DNA of 64,000 nucleotides from Mesobacillus jeotgali (GCF_002874535.1 NZ_CP025025.1:915526-979525); one strand, 5' to 3'; positions 25,113 to 34,823 are shown, counted from the stretch's first letter. A program made the numbers and translations. Notes: a model not told the origin generated them from the sequence alone.

Positions 25113-26033
25113 TTAAATCTCATATGGATCAATATTAATAAATATCGGTGATTGGTCGATAAAAGGTGCGTGGCATATTATTTTTTCCTGTGTAAACGGA
25201 TGGGTGAATTCCATTTTTACCGCATGCAGCGCTTGCCTGTGAAATGTATCGCTTCCGCCGTAGAGGCTGTCACCTGCCAGCGGATGTCCAATCGCGCTGA
25301 AATGTACCCGGATTTGATGGGTCCTGCCGGTATCCAGTATGCATTGGACAAGGGTCAGGTCTTTCTGTTTCATTTGATCTAGTACTTTAAAGTGGGTGCT
25401 GGCCTGCTGGCCTGTTTCCGAAACTCTTCTTCTTGTTGGATGATGACGGTCACGGCCTATTGGTTTATTGATAGTTCCTTTTTTCTGTCTGATGATCCCG
25501 TCAGCCAAAGCCAAATATGTCCTTTTAATGGCACGTTCCTCAAGCATTTTATCGAGAATAGCTGTGATAAGGGGGTTTTTGGCAAATAGCACTGCACCCG
25601 TCGTCTCCCGGTCGAGCCTATGTATATGACGGGGGCGGGTAATCTCTCCATTGGACTGCATATGGTAAGCAGCTTCGTTCGCCAGAGTGCCACCCTGGCC
25701 GCTCTCGTTTGGATGAGTATCCATTCCGGCAGGCTTATTGAATATGATGAGATGGTCATCCTCATAGATTATATCAACATTCAGGTATTCAGGGATGACG
25801 GTAACCTCTTCTTCAGTAAAAAGCTTCATGCTTAAGCGGTCGTTCTTTTTGAGCGGGAGTGTCCAATCAGGAACATTTCCGTTAATCAGCACGTTCTTGT
25901 CCATCCTTATATGATGGACCAATTTTTTCGGAGCTTTCCAAAAGTCCTTGAAAAGTGTTTCAAGAGTGAGCCTTTCCCATTCAGCGGGAATGACCAGTTC
26001 AAACCATTCGCCTTTTTTGTTCGTGTGAATCAT
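25113..26033 (-). CDS. RluA family pseudouridine synthase (YhcT-like)
   Basis: A 306-residue RNA pseudouridine synthase. The catalytic aspartate is in HRLDRETTG, with other family motifs INGNVPDWTLPLKKND (S4-like N-terminal region), DDHLIIFNKPAGMDTHP, GRTHQIRVHFSAIGHPLAGDSLYGG and the C-terminal LHAVKMEFTHP. The target uridine in rRNA or tRNA cannot be told. AGGAGA precedes the ATG. Its place before yhcU agrees with B. subtilis yhcT. Confidence 0.9.
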   Translation of the reverse strand: MIHTNKKGEWFELVIPAEWERLTLETLFKDFWKAPKKLVHHIRMDKNVLINGNVPDWTLPLKKNDRLSMKLFTEEEVTVIPEYLNVDIIYEDDHLIIFNKPAGMDTHPNESGQGGTLANEAAYHMQSNGEITRPRHIHRLDRETTGAVLFAKNPLITAILDKMLEERAIKRTYLALADGIIRQKKGTINKPIGRDRHHPTRRRVSETGQQASTHFKVLDQMKQKDLTLVQCILDTGRTHQIRVHFSAIGHPLAGDSLYGGSDTFHRQALHAVKMEFTHPFTQEKIICHAPFIDQSPIFINIDPYEI

Positions 26034-26225
26034 AATTGTCTCCTGACTTGGTAATTTAGATTTATGAAAAATTCTTATATAAACTTGCTTGTATTTATTA
26101 GGAATCTGTCAACTTTTACCGCATGCATGGTCATAATTACCACCCAGAAAAATGGAATGGATATGTTATTCTAGGTATATATATTACGAATAGATTACAA
26201 AGGGTTAAAAAAGGTGGGTCGATCA

Positions 26226-26624
26226 TTGAAAATTGTTTTTGCGTCTACTCCCGGACAAGAAGAGAAAGTAGTAGAACTGGCAAGGTATTTTTATACTGAT
26301 ATTTTTCCATTGTACTTTTCCGATGAAGACATTCATGAATTTGAAAGGCTTGAAGTATTACATACAAGACCCGAGCAGTTCGAGAGATTCAGTACACTTG
26401 GTGATGCTTTCCAGGTAATCACAAGCATGCAGACATTGATCTCTATTTTGGAGTCTGGCCATATTCCTGAAAAATATCAGTCGATGTTCCGAAAAAATGT
26501 ACAGACATTGACAGATTACGGAATCTGTTTCCCATTTAATTACAGTCAGTTTTCTGACTCCAAGCATGTCCATCTAGATTATATCAGTACCTATACGAAA
26601 GCCGCCAATAGACTGTTGCTTTAA
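26226..26624 (+). CDS. YhcU family protein (DUF5365)
   Basis: A 132-residue soluble protein with MKIVFASTPGQEEKV at the start, resembling B. subtilis YhcU. No catalytic motif or membrane segment is visible. TTG at 26226 is preferred because AAAGGTGG lies eight bases upstream; the GTG at 26214 is part of that site. Function unknown; conserved synteny beside yhcT is the main support. Confidence 0.72.
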   Translation: MKIVFASTPGQEEKVVELARYFYTDIFPLYFSDEDIHEFERLEVLHTRPEQFERFSTLGDAFQVITSMQTLISILESGHIPEKYQSMFRKNVQTLTDYGICFPFNYSQFSDSKHVHLDYISTYTKAANRLLL

Positions 26625-26655
26625 GAGCGAGAAACATTATAAGCAAATCTAAATG

Positions 26656-26683
26656 AAAACGCCTGCGAATCGCAGGCGTTTTG
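26656..26683. terminator. bidirectional terminator
   Basis: 12-bp perfect stem AAAACGCCTGCG / CGCAGGCGTTTT with a 3-nt loop, between the convergent yhcU-like and thioredoxin-like genes. Confidence 0.92.
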
Positions 26684-26686
26684 ACG

Positions 26687-27157
26687 TTATTTTAAGGTAT
26701 TCTCATTGAACCAAGTTTCGAAAGTCGCTTCTTCCTGGTAGCCAACAACTCTGTTGACTTCTTTTCCGTCCTTGTACTGTATAATTGTAGGTGTCGATTC
26801 GATACCATAATCCTTCCAGCCTTGTTCAAACTCTAAAAGGTTATATTGAACAAGATCAACACCCATATCCTTTGCTAGAGGTGCAACAATAGGAGTGGTA
26901 CGAACGCAGTGAGGGCAGGTTGGACTGTGGAAATACACGGTAACATCCTCACCGTTTTCAATTTTTTTATCCAGCTCTTCAGGCAGGATGATATTTTGAT
27001 AGTTCGGATCATCCAGCTGTTTGACGGTTTCAGGATGAAGAGTGTCCTTCCCGTAAGGATTTCCTTCAGCTTTTTCCTCATTTTGCGCTTTATTTAGAAA
27101 AAATAATGCTGCGAATAATCCAATGATAATTAATAGAAAAACAATGATCTTTTTCAA
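26687..27157 (-). CDS. membrane-anchored thioredoxin-like protein
   Basis: A 156-residue protein with an N-terminal membrane anchor (residues 4-23), a linker and a thioredoxin fold with active-site CPHC in FHSPTCPHCVRT and cis-proline in STPTII. It acts on the outer face of the membrane. The start lies one base after the bdbC stop in the same direction, so it is the likely thiol-oxidase partner of BdbC, taking the place that BdbD/DsbA has in other Bacillus operons. Confidence 0.88.
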   Translation of the reverse strand: MKKIIVFLLIIIGLFAALFFLNKAQNEEKAEGNPYGKDTLHPETVKQLDDPNYQNIILPEELDKKIENGEDVTVYFHSPTCPHCVRTTPIVAPLAKDMGVDLVQYNLLEFEQGWKDYGIESTPTIIQYKDGKEVNRVVGYQEEATFETWFNENTLK

Positions 27158-27158
27158 T

Positions 27159-27596
27159 TTACGCTTCCTCCTTAGATTTCTTCCAGATCATCAGGCTTAA
27201 AGAAAAAATAATGATAAATGCAGTTAAAGCCAGGAATGGGATTGAGATAAAACCAAACCAATTGATATATTGGCCTGTACAAGGTACTCTCCCGCAAGTA
27301 TCAGCATTGTCAGCCATGAATGGCACCTTTTGCAATGAATAATGATACAGTGATATCAATCCGCCGACAGCTGCCATAATCATGGTATAAAAGGAAATCT
27401 TATAATCTTTTTTGACAACAGCAATCCCCAGTATCAAGGCAAAAGGATACATCAGGATGCGCTGATACCAGCATAGCAGACAAGGCTCATACTGGCGGAT
27501 TTCCGAGAAATACAAACTGCCGAACATGGCGATGATCGATGTAGCCCAGGCCGCAAATAAAAACGACTCCCTGGAATCTTTTTTCGTCTCTTTCAA
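27159..27596 (-). CDS. bdbC: thiol-disulfide oxidoreductase BdbC (DsbB family)
   Basis: A 145-residue, four-helix membrane protein of the DsbB family. The first redox pair is in YEPCLLCWYQRI and the second in ADTCGRVPCTGQY, as in BdbC, which passes electrons from an extracytoplasmic thioredoxin-fold oxidase to quinone. TTG at 27596 follows GGGGAG. It is the first gene of a two-gene unit with the thioredoxin-like gene. Confidence 0.92.
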   Translation of the reverse strand: MKETKKDSRESFLFAAWATSIIAMFGSLYFSEIRQYEPCLLCWYQRILMYPFALILGIAVVKKDYKISFYTMIMAAVGGLISLYHYSLQKVPFMADNADTCGRVPCTGQYINWFGFISIPFLALTAFIIIFSLSLMIWKKSKEEA

Positions 27597-27869
27597 GCTA
27601 ATCTCCCCTAAGCTATGTAATCTCTATTTAAACATTTTATATAAAAGAAACACTTATCTCTCATTACATCTTAAGGAATGTAATAAAATATTTCAATTAA
27701 CATTATGTGAAATAATTTTTCCCAATATAAAAGGAGAAGCTAATCAAAGAGTTATAACCGATCGATTTAGGGTAAAGGGATATAATGATGTTTTTTGAAG
27801 TTGTTCGTTTTTTACATAAGAAGTAATTAAAATAAGCAAATTTTTCTTATTGAAAGGATGCAGGATTAT

Positions 27870-29408
27870 ATGAGTGAATTGGATTTGTCCAAATTTGAAA
27901 AAAGAATGATTATCCGCAACACGAAGCAAGAGGATATCGATGAAATCATCAAAATGCAGAACAGTTGCTTTCCGGGAATGAACCCGTGGAAACGCGATCA
28001 GCTGGAGAGCCATCTTGAAATCTTTCCGGAAGGCCAATTTGTTGCAGAATATGATGGAAAAGTAGTTGGTTCCTGCTCAAGTCTGATAATAAACTTTGAT
28101 GAATACGATGACCGCCACAGCTGGGACGACGTCACAGACGAAGGCTACATTACGAACCATAATCCAGAGGGGTATAACTTATATGGAATTGAAGTCATGA
28201 CTCATCCTGAATTCAGGAGAATGAAGGTTGGCTACCGTTTGTATGAAGCAAGGAAGGATCTTGCAAGGCAAATGAACCTGAAAAGTATCATCATCGGCGG
28301 CAGGATCCCGAATTACCATTTACACGCGGAAGAAATGTCACCTCGTGAATATGTACGGCAGGTCGCATCGCATAAAATCTATGACCCGGTACTCTCATTC
28401 CAGCTGAGGAATGACTTCACGCTGATGAGGATCAATCCTAATTATTTGCCGGATGACCTCCAGTCCAATAAGTACGCGACATTAATGGAATGGAACAATG
28501 TTGACTACCAGCCAAAATCGAAGAGATTCTATAAAACCAGCAACCCAGTCCGGATTTGCGTTGTCCAGTATATGATGAGAAAAATCAAGTCATTTGAAGA
28601 TTTGGCACGTCAGGTTGAATATTTTACGGATGTTGCTGCGGATGCTGGCTCAGATTTTGCGGTATTCCCTGAAATCTTCACAACACAGCTTATGTCCTTC
28701 ATGGATGAGAAATCACCTTCTCTCGCTGTGCGCAAAGTGACTGAATACACAGAGCAATACATTGAACTTTTCACCGATTTGGCAGTCCGATACAATGTCA
28801 ACATCATTGGCGGCTCGCATCTGGTAAAAGAAGAAGATGATGAGATTTATAATATTTCTTACCTTTTCCGTCGGGACGGCACAATCGACAAACAATACAA
28901 GCTTCATATTACGCCAAATGAGCGCAGATGGTGGGGTATCAGCCGCGGCGACGAATTAAAGGTATTCGATACAGACTGCGGCAAAATCGCGATTCAAATT
29001 TGTTATGATATCGAATTCCCAGAGCTTGCGAGGATTGCCACTGATATGGGAGCCAAAATCATTTTCACCCCGTTTTGCACGGAGGATCGCCAGGGATACT
29101 TGCGGGTCCGTTACTGCGCACAGGCAAGAGCGGTCGAGAACCAGGTATACACCGTTATTTCTGGTACAGTCGGCAACCTGCCGCAAACAGAAAATATGGA
29201 TATCCAATATGCCCAGTCCGGGATATTCGCACCATCTGATTTCGAATTCGCAAGGGATGGGATTGTCGGTGAAACGAACCCGAATATCGAAATGGTCATG
29301 ATCGGTGATGTCGACCTCGAAATCCTGCGCCGCCAGCGCCAGGACGGCACAGTCCGCCAGCTGAAAGACCGCAGGCACGATATTTATCGGATTCAATATA
29401 AGAAGTAG
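27870..29408 (+). CDS. bifunctional GNAT acetyltransferase / carbon-nitrogen hydrolase (YhcX-like)
   Basis: A 512-residue fusion. The N-terminal part (to about residue 200) is a GNAT domain (IIRNTKQEDIDEI ... YGIEVMTHPEFRRMKVGYRLYEARKDL). The C-terminal part is a nitrilase-superfamily hydrolase with its triad in FAVFPEIF (Glu), QYKLHITPNE (Lys) and IAIQICYDIEFPE (Cys). It matches B. subtilis YhcX in length and order; the substrate is unknown. The ATG at 27870 is preferred over 27858, which touches the AAAGGA site. The 270-base gap to bdbC shows no gene. Confidence 0.9.
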   Translation: MSELDLSKFEKRMIIRNTKQEDIDEIIKMQNSCFPGMNPWKRDQLESHLEIFPEGQFVAEYDGKVVGSCSSLIINFDEYDDRHSWDDVTDEGYITNHNPEGYNLYGIEVMTHPEFRRMKVGYRLYEARKDLARQMNLKSIIIGGRIPNYHLHAEEMSPREYVRQVASHKIYDPVLSFQLRNDFTLMRINPNYLPDDLQSNKYATLMEWNNVDYQPKSKRFYKTSNPVRICVVQYMMRKIKSFEDLARQVEYFTDVAADAGSDFAVFPEIFTTQLMSFMDEKSPSLAVRKVTEYTEQYIELFTDLAVRYNVNIIGGSHLVKEEDDEIYNISYLFRRDGTIDKQYKLHITPNERRWWGISRGDELKVFDTDCGKIAIQICYDIEFPELARIATDMGAKIIFTPFCTEDRQGYLRVRYCAQARAVENQVYTVISGTVGNLPQTENMDIQYAQSGIFAPSDFEFARDGIVGETNPNIEMVMIGDVDLEILRRQRQDGTVRQLKDRRHDIYRIQYKK

Positions 29409-29426
29409 AAGCAGGATAATTTGCAG

Positions 29427-29467
29427 CACCTGGGGATAAAGAGAGCTGGATTCCCCGGGTGTTTTTC
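29427..29467 (+). terminator. intrinsic terminator of the yhcX-like gene
   Basis: CACCTGGGGA ... TCCCCGGGTG stem (one G-U) with a 15-nt loop, followed by TTTTTC. Confidence 0.8.
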
Positions 29468-29550
29468 AGTGGAATTGGAATTGGCAGAGAGCCTACTCGT
29501 TAATCATTTCGACTTCTAACTTGCAAACAGGAAATCCCATCAACCGTTGA

Positions 29551-29728
29551 AAGAGGTCACTAATAAAGGCGGTTGGTGTCCTAAAATCTCAGAAACCAGA
29601 AAAAGAGGTCACCAATAGAGCCCATTGGAGCCCTAAAATCCTGGAAAACGGAAAAAGAGGTCACCAATAGAGCCCATTGGAGCCCTAAAATCCCAGAAAC
29701 AAGAAAAAGAGGTCACCAATATGGGACG
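29551..29728. repeat. tandem repeat R3, 52-bp period, three full units plus a partial
   Basis: Units begin AAGAGGTCAC at 29551, 29603, 29655 and 29707, an exact 52-bp step. Units 2 and 3 are nearly identical (aatagagcccattggagccc, ctaaaatc); unit 1 is diverged and unit 4 is cut after about 20 bases. No ORF runs through it. The rest of the 29409-29844 gap holds the terminator and the upstream region of pgcA. Confidence 0.9.
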
Positions 29729-29844
29729 TAAATTCACAAATCACTGAAATGATATAAAAACAAATTACAAAAGTTATCAATCCGACTCTATCTTGTTTTA
29801 TAATTAGCTGTAAGATTCAAATCTTATTTACTGGAGGTCATTTG

Positions 29845-31590
29845 ATGGATTGGAAAAAGAAAGCCGAGAAATGGCTTGGTTTTACGGGATTGGACCCGGA
29901 GCTTAAAACTGAGCTTGACTCATTTAAAGAAGACGAGAAGCATTTAGAGGAAGTTTTTTATAAAAACCTGGAATTCGGGACTGGTGGCATGCGCGGAGAG
30001 ATTGGCGCTGGAACCAATCGGATGAACTTATATACTGTACGCAAGGCATCAGCCGGCCTGGCAGCATACATAGAAGAACAAGGGAATGAAGCGAAGCAGC
30101 GTGGTGTAGCGATCGCTTATGATTCCCGCCATAAATCACCTGAATTTGCCATGGAAGCCGCAAAGACATTGGCAACACGCGGTATCCAGACATATGTTTT
30201 TGAAGAACTGCGACCTACGCCGGAGCTGTCATTCGCGGTGCGTCACCTGCATGCTTATTCTGGAATCGTCATTACTGCCAGCCATAACCCACCTGAATAT
30301 AATGGCTATAAAGTATATGGTCCTGATGGCGGCCAGCTGCCTCCAGATAGCGCAGATGAAGTGATTTCGAAGGTGAACGAAATCGAGAATGAGCTATCAA
30401 TCGAGGTAATGGACGAGCAAGAGTTGAAGGAAAAAGGCTTGATCAAGATGATTGGTTCTGAAGTGGACCGCGCTTATCTTGAGAAACTGATGACGATATC
30501 TGAAAATCCGACGCTGGCAGATGAAGCCGATGTAAAAGTGGTATTCACACCTTTGCATGGTACTGCCAATAGACCGGTCCGCGATATCCTGACAAACCTG
30601 AAATACCAGAATGTCAAAGTAGTAAAGGAACAGGAGCTTCCTGATCCTGAGTTTTCTACCGTAAAAAGCCCGAATCCAGAAGAGCATGCTGCATTTGAGC
30701 TGGCAATTCGTGAAGGAAAGAAAATCGATGCGGATGTGTTGATCGCAACAGATCCGGACGCTGACCGTCTTGGTATCGCTGTTAAAGATCCAGATGGGGA
30801 GTATGTTGTCCTGACAGGAAACCAGACGGGAGCGTTGCTGCTGCATTATATTCTGACGCAAAAGCAGGAGAAAGAAACTTTACCAGCCAATGGAGCAGTG
30901 TTCAAAACAATCGTTACATCCGAACTTGGCCGCAAAATCGCTTCGTCATTCGGAGTCGATACAATCGATGTACTGACTGGATTCAAGTTTATAGCTGAAA
31001 AAATTAAACAATATGAAGACTCAGGAGAATATAAATTCCTGTTTGGCTATGAAGAAAGCTATGGATACTTAATCGGCGACTTTGCCCGGGATAAAGATGC
31101 AGTCCAGGCGGCAATGCTAGCTGTCGAGGTTAGCGCATATTATAAAAAGAAGGGCATGTCTTTGTACGAAGCGCTTCTTAGTGTATTTGAAGAGTATGGT
31201 TACTACCAGGAAGGACTTCGTTCCCTTACTTTAAAAGGAAAAGAGGGTGCGGAATTAATTCAGAAGACACTTGGAGTCTTCCGCAAGGAGCCGCTTAAGC
31301 AACTTGGTGAATTGAAAGTAACGGCAGTGGAAGATTATCTAACAAGTGTAAGAGTGAATGAAAACAACGAGGAAGAAAAAATACAGCTTCCTTCTTCAAA
31401 CGTCATCAAATATTATCTTGAGGATGGCACATGGATGTGCCTTCGCCCATCTGGGACTGAGCCAAAGATCAAGTTTTATTTTGGTGTGAACGACAAGAGC
31501 CTGGCTGAAAGCAAGCAGAAACTCCAAAAAGTCGAACAGGATTTCATGGAGGTAGTTGAAAAGAAAATGGATGCAGCAAAGAGCCTGTAA
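29845..31590 (+). CDS. pgcA: alpha-phosphoglucomutase (phospho-sugar mutase)
   Basis: A 581-residue alpha-D-phosphohexomutase: [16 protein letters not shown] near the N-terminus, catalytic serine in [16 protein letters not shown], metal-binding DPDADRLG, sugar loop GYEESYGYL and the phosphate-binding [13 protein letters not shown]. It interconverts glucose 6-phosphate and glucose 1-phosphate for UDP-glucose, teichoic acid and glycolipid synthesis. ATG at 29845 follows GGAGGT. It lies next to yhcY/yhcZ as in B. subtilis (yhxB/pgcA), but the glp genes found between yhcX and pgcA there are absent here. Confidence 0.93.
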   Translation: MDWKKKAEKWLGFTGLDPELKTELDSFKEDEKHLEEVFYKNLEFGTGGMRGEIGAGTNRMNLYTVRKASAGLAAYIEEQGNEAKQRGVAIAYDSRHKSPEFAMEAAKTLATRGIQTYVFEELRPTPELSFAVRHLHAYSGIVITASHNPPEYNGYKVYGPDGGQLPPDSADEVISKVNEIENELSIEVMDEQELKEKGLIKMIGSEVDRAYLEKLMTISENPTLADEADVKVVFTPLHGTANRPVRDILTNLKYQNVKVVKEQELPDPEFSTVKSPNPEEHAAFELAIREGKKIDADVLIATDPDADRLGIAVKDPDGEYVVLTGNQTGALLLHYILTQKQEKETLPANGAVFKTIVTSELGRKIASSFGVDTIDVLTGFKFIAEKIKQYEDSGEYKFLFGYEESYGYLIGDFARDKDAVQAAMLAVEVSAYYKKKGMSLYEALLSVFEEYGYYQEGLRSLTLKGKEGAELIQKTLGVFRKEPLKQLGELKVTAVEDYLTSVRVNENNEEEKIQLPSSNVIKYYLEDGTWMCLRPSGTEPKIKFYFGVNDKSLAESKQKLQKVEQDFMEVVEKKMDAAKSL

Positions 31591-31627
31591 ATCAACTAAG
31601 ATAAACAGCTGAAAGGAAGTAATCACA

Positions 31628-32350
31628 TTGTTAAAAGAACAAGTCGCAATCGTCACAGGTGCATCGAGAGGAATCGGCAAGGAAATCGCCGTGAAATTGG
31701 CTGAACAGGGAATGAAACTTGCGGTTGCAGGAAGCTCTGATGAAATCAACAAAACTGCGGAAGAGTTGAAACAGAAGGGTTTTTCTGATGTCATTGCGGT
31801 CCAGACTGATGTCAGCGATGAGCAGCAGGTGAAAAACCTCGTTGAAAAAACGGTTGAAGCATTCGGTCAGGTTGATGTACTTGTCAATAATGCCGGAATC
31901 GGTTTTTTCAAACTGGCCGAGGAAGTGACGGTTGAGGAATGGAAAAAGCTATTTGAAGTGAATGTCCAGGGGGTATTCCTTGGTGCGAAAGCCGTGCTGT
32001 CTCATATGAAGGAGCGTAAATCAGGCACGATTATCACTATATCCTCTGATGTTGGCAGATACACGATACCAAACGGAAGCGCTTATACTGCTTCGAAGTA
32101 CGCTGTCCAAGGCTTCAGCGGGGCACTTGCGCAGGAAGTCAGGGAATACGGAATCCGTGTTGGTACCATTAATCCAGGAATGGTTGACACATATTTCGCA
32201 GACTCAGAACAGGGTCTGCCAGAAAAACATGATTGGCTTAAAGTAGAGGACATCGCGAACGCAGTTGTCTATATGGCATCTGCTCCTAAACATATGCTGA
32301 TTGATGAAATCGTCATCCACCCGCTTGTCCAGAATTACCCGATTGCTTAA
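31628..32350 (+). CDS. short-chain dehydrogenase/reductase (3-oxoacyl-ACP reductase-like)
   Basis: A 240-residue classical SDR with the nucleotide-binding TGASRGIGKEIA, NNAGIGFF, catalytic Ser in TIITISSDVG, and Tyr/Lys in YTASKYA. Preference and substrate are unknown; many such genes are annotated as FabG-like without evidence. TTG at 31628 follows AAAGGAAG. It is 37 bases behind pgcA and probably in the same transcript; a terminator follows. Confidence 0.88.
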   Translation: MLKEQVAIVTGASRGIGKEIAVKLAEQGMKLAVAGSSDEINKTAEELKQKGFSDVIAVQTDVSDEQQVKNLVEKTVEAFGQVDVLVNNAGIGFFKLAEEVTVEEWKKLFEVNVQGVFLGAKAVLSHMKERKSGTIITISSDVGRYTIPNGSAYTASKYAVQGFSGALAQEVREYGIRVGTINPGMVDTYFADSEQGLPEKHDWLKVEDIANAVVYMASAPKHMLIDEIVIHPLVQNYPIA

Positions 32351-32357
32351 TGCAGAG

Positions 32358-32391
32358 TCCGAAGAGGAATTCCCTCTTCGGATTTTTTTTT
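32358..32391 (+). terminator. intrinsic terminator of pgcA-SDR
   Basis: TCCGAAGAGG-AATTC-CCTCTTCGGA stem followed by nine T. Confidence 0.92.
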
Positions 32392-32393
32392 GC

Positions 32394-32815
32394 TTAGGAA
32401 ATCATAAAATAAATTCGTTGTGGATAACTATAGGGGTTATCTTAATCCAGCTCCAGCGCCTAGCCCCTCGAGTCGCTTGTCTAGTTGCGGCTCCTAACTC
32501 CTCAAGACGTTTCGGTCCTGCCAATGAAGTCAAAGAGCGACTTCACTGTCAGGCCCTCCAACGCTTGTCGGAGCTGGGCAGTCGCCTCCGCTTTTCGATT
32601 TGTCTAGTGTCGCCTCCTAGAAACTCCGAAACTTCAACTCCGCCGGCAGAAGCAAAAAGCGCTTCTTTGGCGGAGTCTCCAGTTTCTGCGTTTCTGGACA
32701 GTCGGCTATACTTTTCGGTTTTGGTCCGCCCAATGAAGTCAAAGAACGACTTCACCGGTCGGCCCTCCAGCGCTTGTCGGGGCTGAACGAGGCGCTTGCG
32801 CTTTTTGTTCTATAA
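32394..32815. repeat. composite interspersed repeat R1, copies 3 (420 bp)
   Basis: The unit with its AT-rich lead (gaaatcataaaataaa ... gataacta) and core ccagctccagcgcctagccc starts at 32394. It is followed by related but diverged blocks, two of them with the GAAGTCAAAG..CGACTTC hairpin, and ends gaggcgcttgcgctttttgt. A central block (32600-32700) carries its own inverted repeat (CCGCCGGCAGAAGC / GCTTCTTTGGCGG). It fills most of the 32351-32922 gap. ORFs across it are repeat sequence. Confidence 0.85.
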
Positions 32816-32922
32816 GAGACACCAAGTGGAGAACTACGACTTTTGAATGAGAGGGAAATCAGACTTTTTTCAAAAGCGGAATTTTCCGATTAGAGATATA
32901 ATATATGAAATGGGGGGATTGG

Positions 32923-34041
32923 ATGACCGGGGATAAAGCGAATTCAGATGTCGGGATTTTAAAGGAAATAGCTGAGCTATTGAACGAGGGCACAGAGCTT
33001 AATACTGTTCTGGCAGAGGTATTGAGAAGGCTGCTGCATATAACAGGACTTGAGACAGGCTGGATCTTTCTGATTGACACCCACGGCGACTACCAGCTGG
33101 CTGCAAAGGTTGAGTTGCCGCCTGCATTATCCATGGACAATTTCGCTCCAATGTGCGAGGGAGGCTGCTGGTGTGTCGACCGATATAATGATGGAAGATT
33201 AAATACAGCGACGAATATCTTTGAATGTAAAAGACTCGAGGATGCAATAAATAATAAAAGTGGCGAAACGAATGGTTTGACTCACCATGCGACTGTTCCG
33301 TTAAGAGCGGGAGATGAAAAGTTCGGAGTAATGAATGTAGGCTCACCACATAAAACCCACTTCAAAAAAGATGAACTCGCCTTGCTTGAGGCAATTGCAT
33401 TCCAGATTGGGACGGCAATTAAAAGGATAAGGCTTGCCCAGCAGGAGCAGGAACTCGCGCTGGCAGCTGAGCGGAACCGCCTGGCAAGGGATTTGCATGA
33501 TTCAGTGAACCAGCTCCTTTTTTCACTGAGTTTGACGGCAAGGGCGGGCACAGAAATGGCGAATACTCCTGAACTGAAAGAAACTTTTTCTTATATACAG
33601 GATTTGGCGCAGGAAGCTCAAGGAGAGATGAGGGCACTGATCTGGCAATTGCGCCCCCGTGGTCTTGAGAACGGGATCATCTGCGCGCTGTCGGGTTATG
33701 CGGAGATGCTGGACTTGCCACTTGAAACCAATGTAATTGGTGTTTCAAGCCTTCCAGGGAAAGTGGAAGAAGCTCTTTGGAGAATCGGTCAGGAAGCGCT
33801 TGCCAACTGCAAAAAACATTCTTTGGCCGAACTTGTTCACTTAACACTGGATACATCCAGTGGACTAGCAGAAATGACGATTCAGGATGATGGAACAGGC
33901 TTTAATTTTAATCCAGAAAAGGAACTTCCATCACTAGGTTTGAAAAGCATGCAAATGAGGGCTTTCTCGCTCGGGGGGAAGCTTCAAATTCTCAGTAAAC
34001 CTGGTGAAGGAACAGTGATTACTGTAAGGATCCCGATATAA
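32923..34041 (+). CDS. yhcY: sensor histidine kinase YhcY (GAF, HisKA_3)
   Basis: A 372-residue soluble kinase: GAF domain about residues 15-170, with a Cys-rich CEGGCWCVDR segment that could bind a metal, haem or redox cofactor; then HisKA_3 with H192 in RLARDLHDSVNQLLFS; then a short HATPase (EALANCKKHS, DDGTGFNF, GLKSMQMRA). It pairs with the downstream NarL-type regulator. The ATG at 32923 is chosen because GGGGGG lies just before it and TATAAT at 32897 would put the transcript start after the ATG at 32905. Confidence 0.88.
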   Translation: MTGDKANSDVGILKEIAELLNEGTELNTVLAEVLRRLLHITGLETGWIFLIDTHGDYQLAAKVELPPALSMDNFAPMCEGGCWCVDRYNDGRLNTATNIFECKRLEDAINNKSGETNGLTHHATVPLRAGDEKFGVMNVGSPHKTHFKKDELALLEAIAFQIGTAIKRIRLAQQEQELALAAERNRLARDLHDSVNQLLFSLSLTARAGTEMANTPELKETFSYIQDLAQEAQGEMRALIWQLRPRGLENGIICALSGYAEMLDLPLETNVIGVSSLPGKVEEALWRIGQEALANCKKHSLAELVHLTLDTSSGLAEMTIQDDGTGFNFNPEKELPSLGLKSMQMRAFSLGGKLQILSKPGEGTVITVRIPI

Positions 34042-34061
34042 CTCAAAGGGGGTAAAGGGGG

Positions 34062-34721
34062 ATGGCAATAAAAATCTTGATTGCGGATGACCACCATGTC
34101 GTAAGAAGAGGGTTGGTTTTTTTCCTTAGGACACAGGAACAGATAGAGATTGTCGGGGAAGCAGGGAATGGAAAGGAAGCTGTTGAGCTTGCGAGGACAT
34201 TGAAACCGGACATTATTTTAATGGATTTAATCATGCCGGTTATGAACGGGATTGAGGCAACGAAGATCATTAAGGCAGAGAACCCATTTATTAATATCAT
34301 GATGCTGACCAGCTTTGCAGATCAGGAACATGTGATTCCAGCCATCGAGGCAGGTGCATCTGGCTATCAGCTTAAAGATATCCAGCCAGATGAACTGGTA
34401 AAAGCAATATTCAGGATCATGGATGGTGAAAATCAGCTGCATCCAAAAGCAACATCACTCGTTTTAAAGCATCTATCCGGCAATAGCCGCCATGAAAAGA
34501 AACTTCTTGATGAGCTTACAAGGCGTGAGCTGGAGGTGCTGAAAGAAATCGCCAGCGGCAAAAGCAATAAAGAGATTGCAGCATCATTGTATATTACGGA
34601 AAAAACAGTCAAAACGCATGTGTCCAATATCCTGGCAAAATTGGAATTGGCAGATCGGACTCAGGCAGCGCTATATGCTGTCAGGAATCGCCTCGTTGAC
34701 CAGGAACCGCCCTCTGCTTGA
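34062..34721 (+). CDS. yhcZ: NarL/FixJ family response regulator YhcZ
   Basis: A 219-residue regulator: receiver with D9-D10, phospho-acceptor D55 in IILMDLIMP and K near residue 105 (YQLKDIQ), then LuxR-type helix-turn-helix (LTRRELEVLKEIASGKSNKEI ... TVKTHVSNILAKL). It lies 20 bases after the kinase and forms the YhcYZ pair. GGGGG precedes the start. Target genes are unknown. Confidence 0.92.
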   Translation: MAIKILIADDHHVVRRGLVFFLRTQEQIEIVGEAGNGKEAVELARTLKPDIILMDLIMPVMNGIEATKIIKAENPFINIMMLTSFADQEHVIPAIEAGASGYQLKDIQPDELVKAIFRIMDGENQLHPKATSLVLKHLSGNSRHEKKLLDELTRRELEVLKEIASGKSNKEIAASLYITEKTVKTHVSNILAKLELADRTQAALYAVRNRLVDQEPPSA

Positions 34722-34769
34722 GTTAGATCAACCATTAATTAACAATGGGAATCAGCATAATAATCAATA

Positions 34770-34808
34770 AACACGGCACCTTAATATAGGTGGCCGTGTT
34801 ATTTTTTT
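34770..34808 (+). terminator. intrinsic terminator of yhcYZ
   Basis: AACACGGCACC ... GGTGGCCGTGTT stem with one bulge, followed by ATTTTTTT. Confidence 0.85.
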
Positions 34809-34823
34809 GGTGGAATTCTCTTG

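Noticed and set aside
28956-29429. A 157-residue minus-strand ORF
   Set aside because: Shadow of the nitrilase domain of the yhcX-like gene.
29551-29728. CRISPR array
   Set aside because: The whole 52-bp unit is repeated, with no unique spacers and no cas genes nearby.
32301-32786. A 161-residue plus-strand ORF after the SDR gene, and the minus-strand ORF 32549-32755
   Set aside because: Both are R1 repeat sequence read in frame. Related peptides (KSFFDFIGR-type) appear from the copy at 18852-19040.
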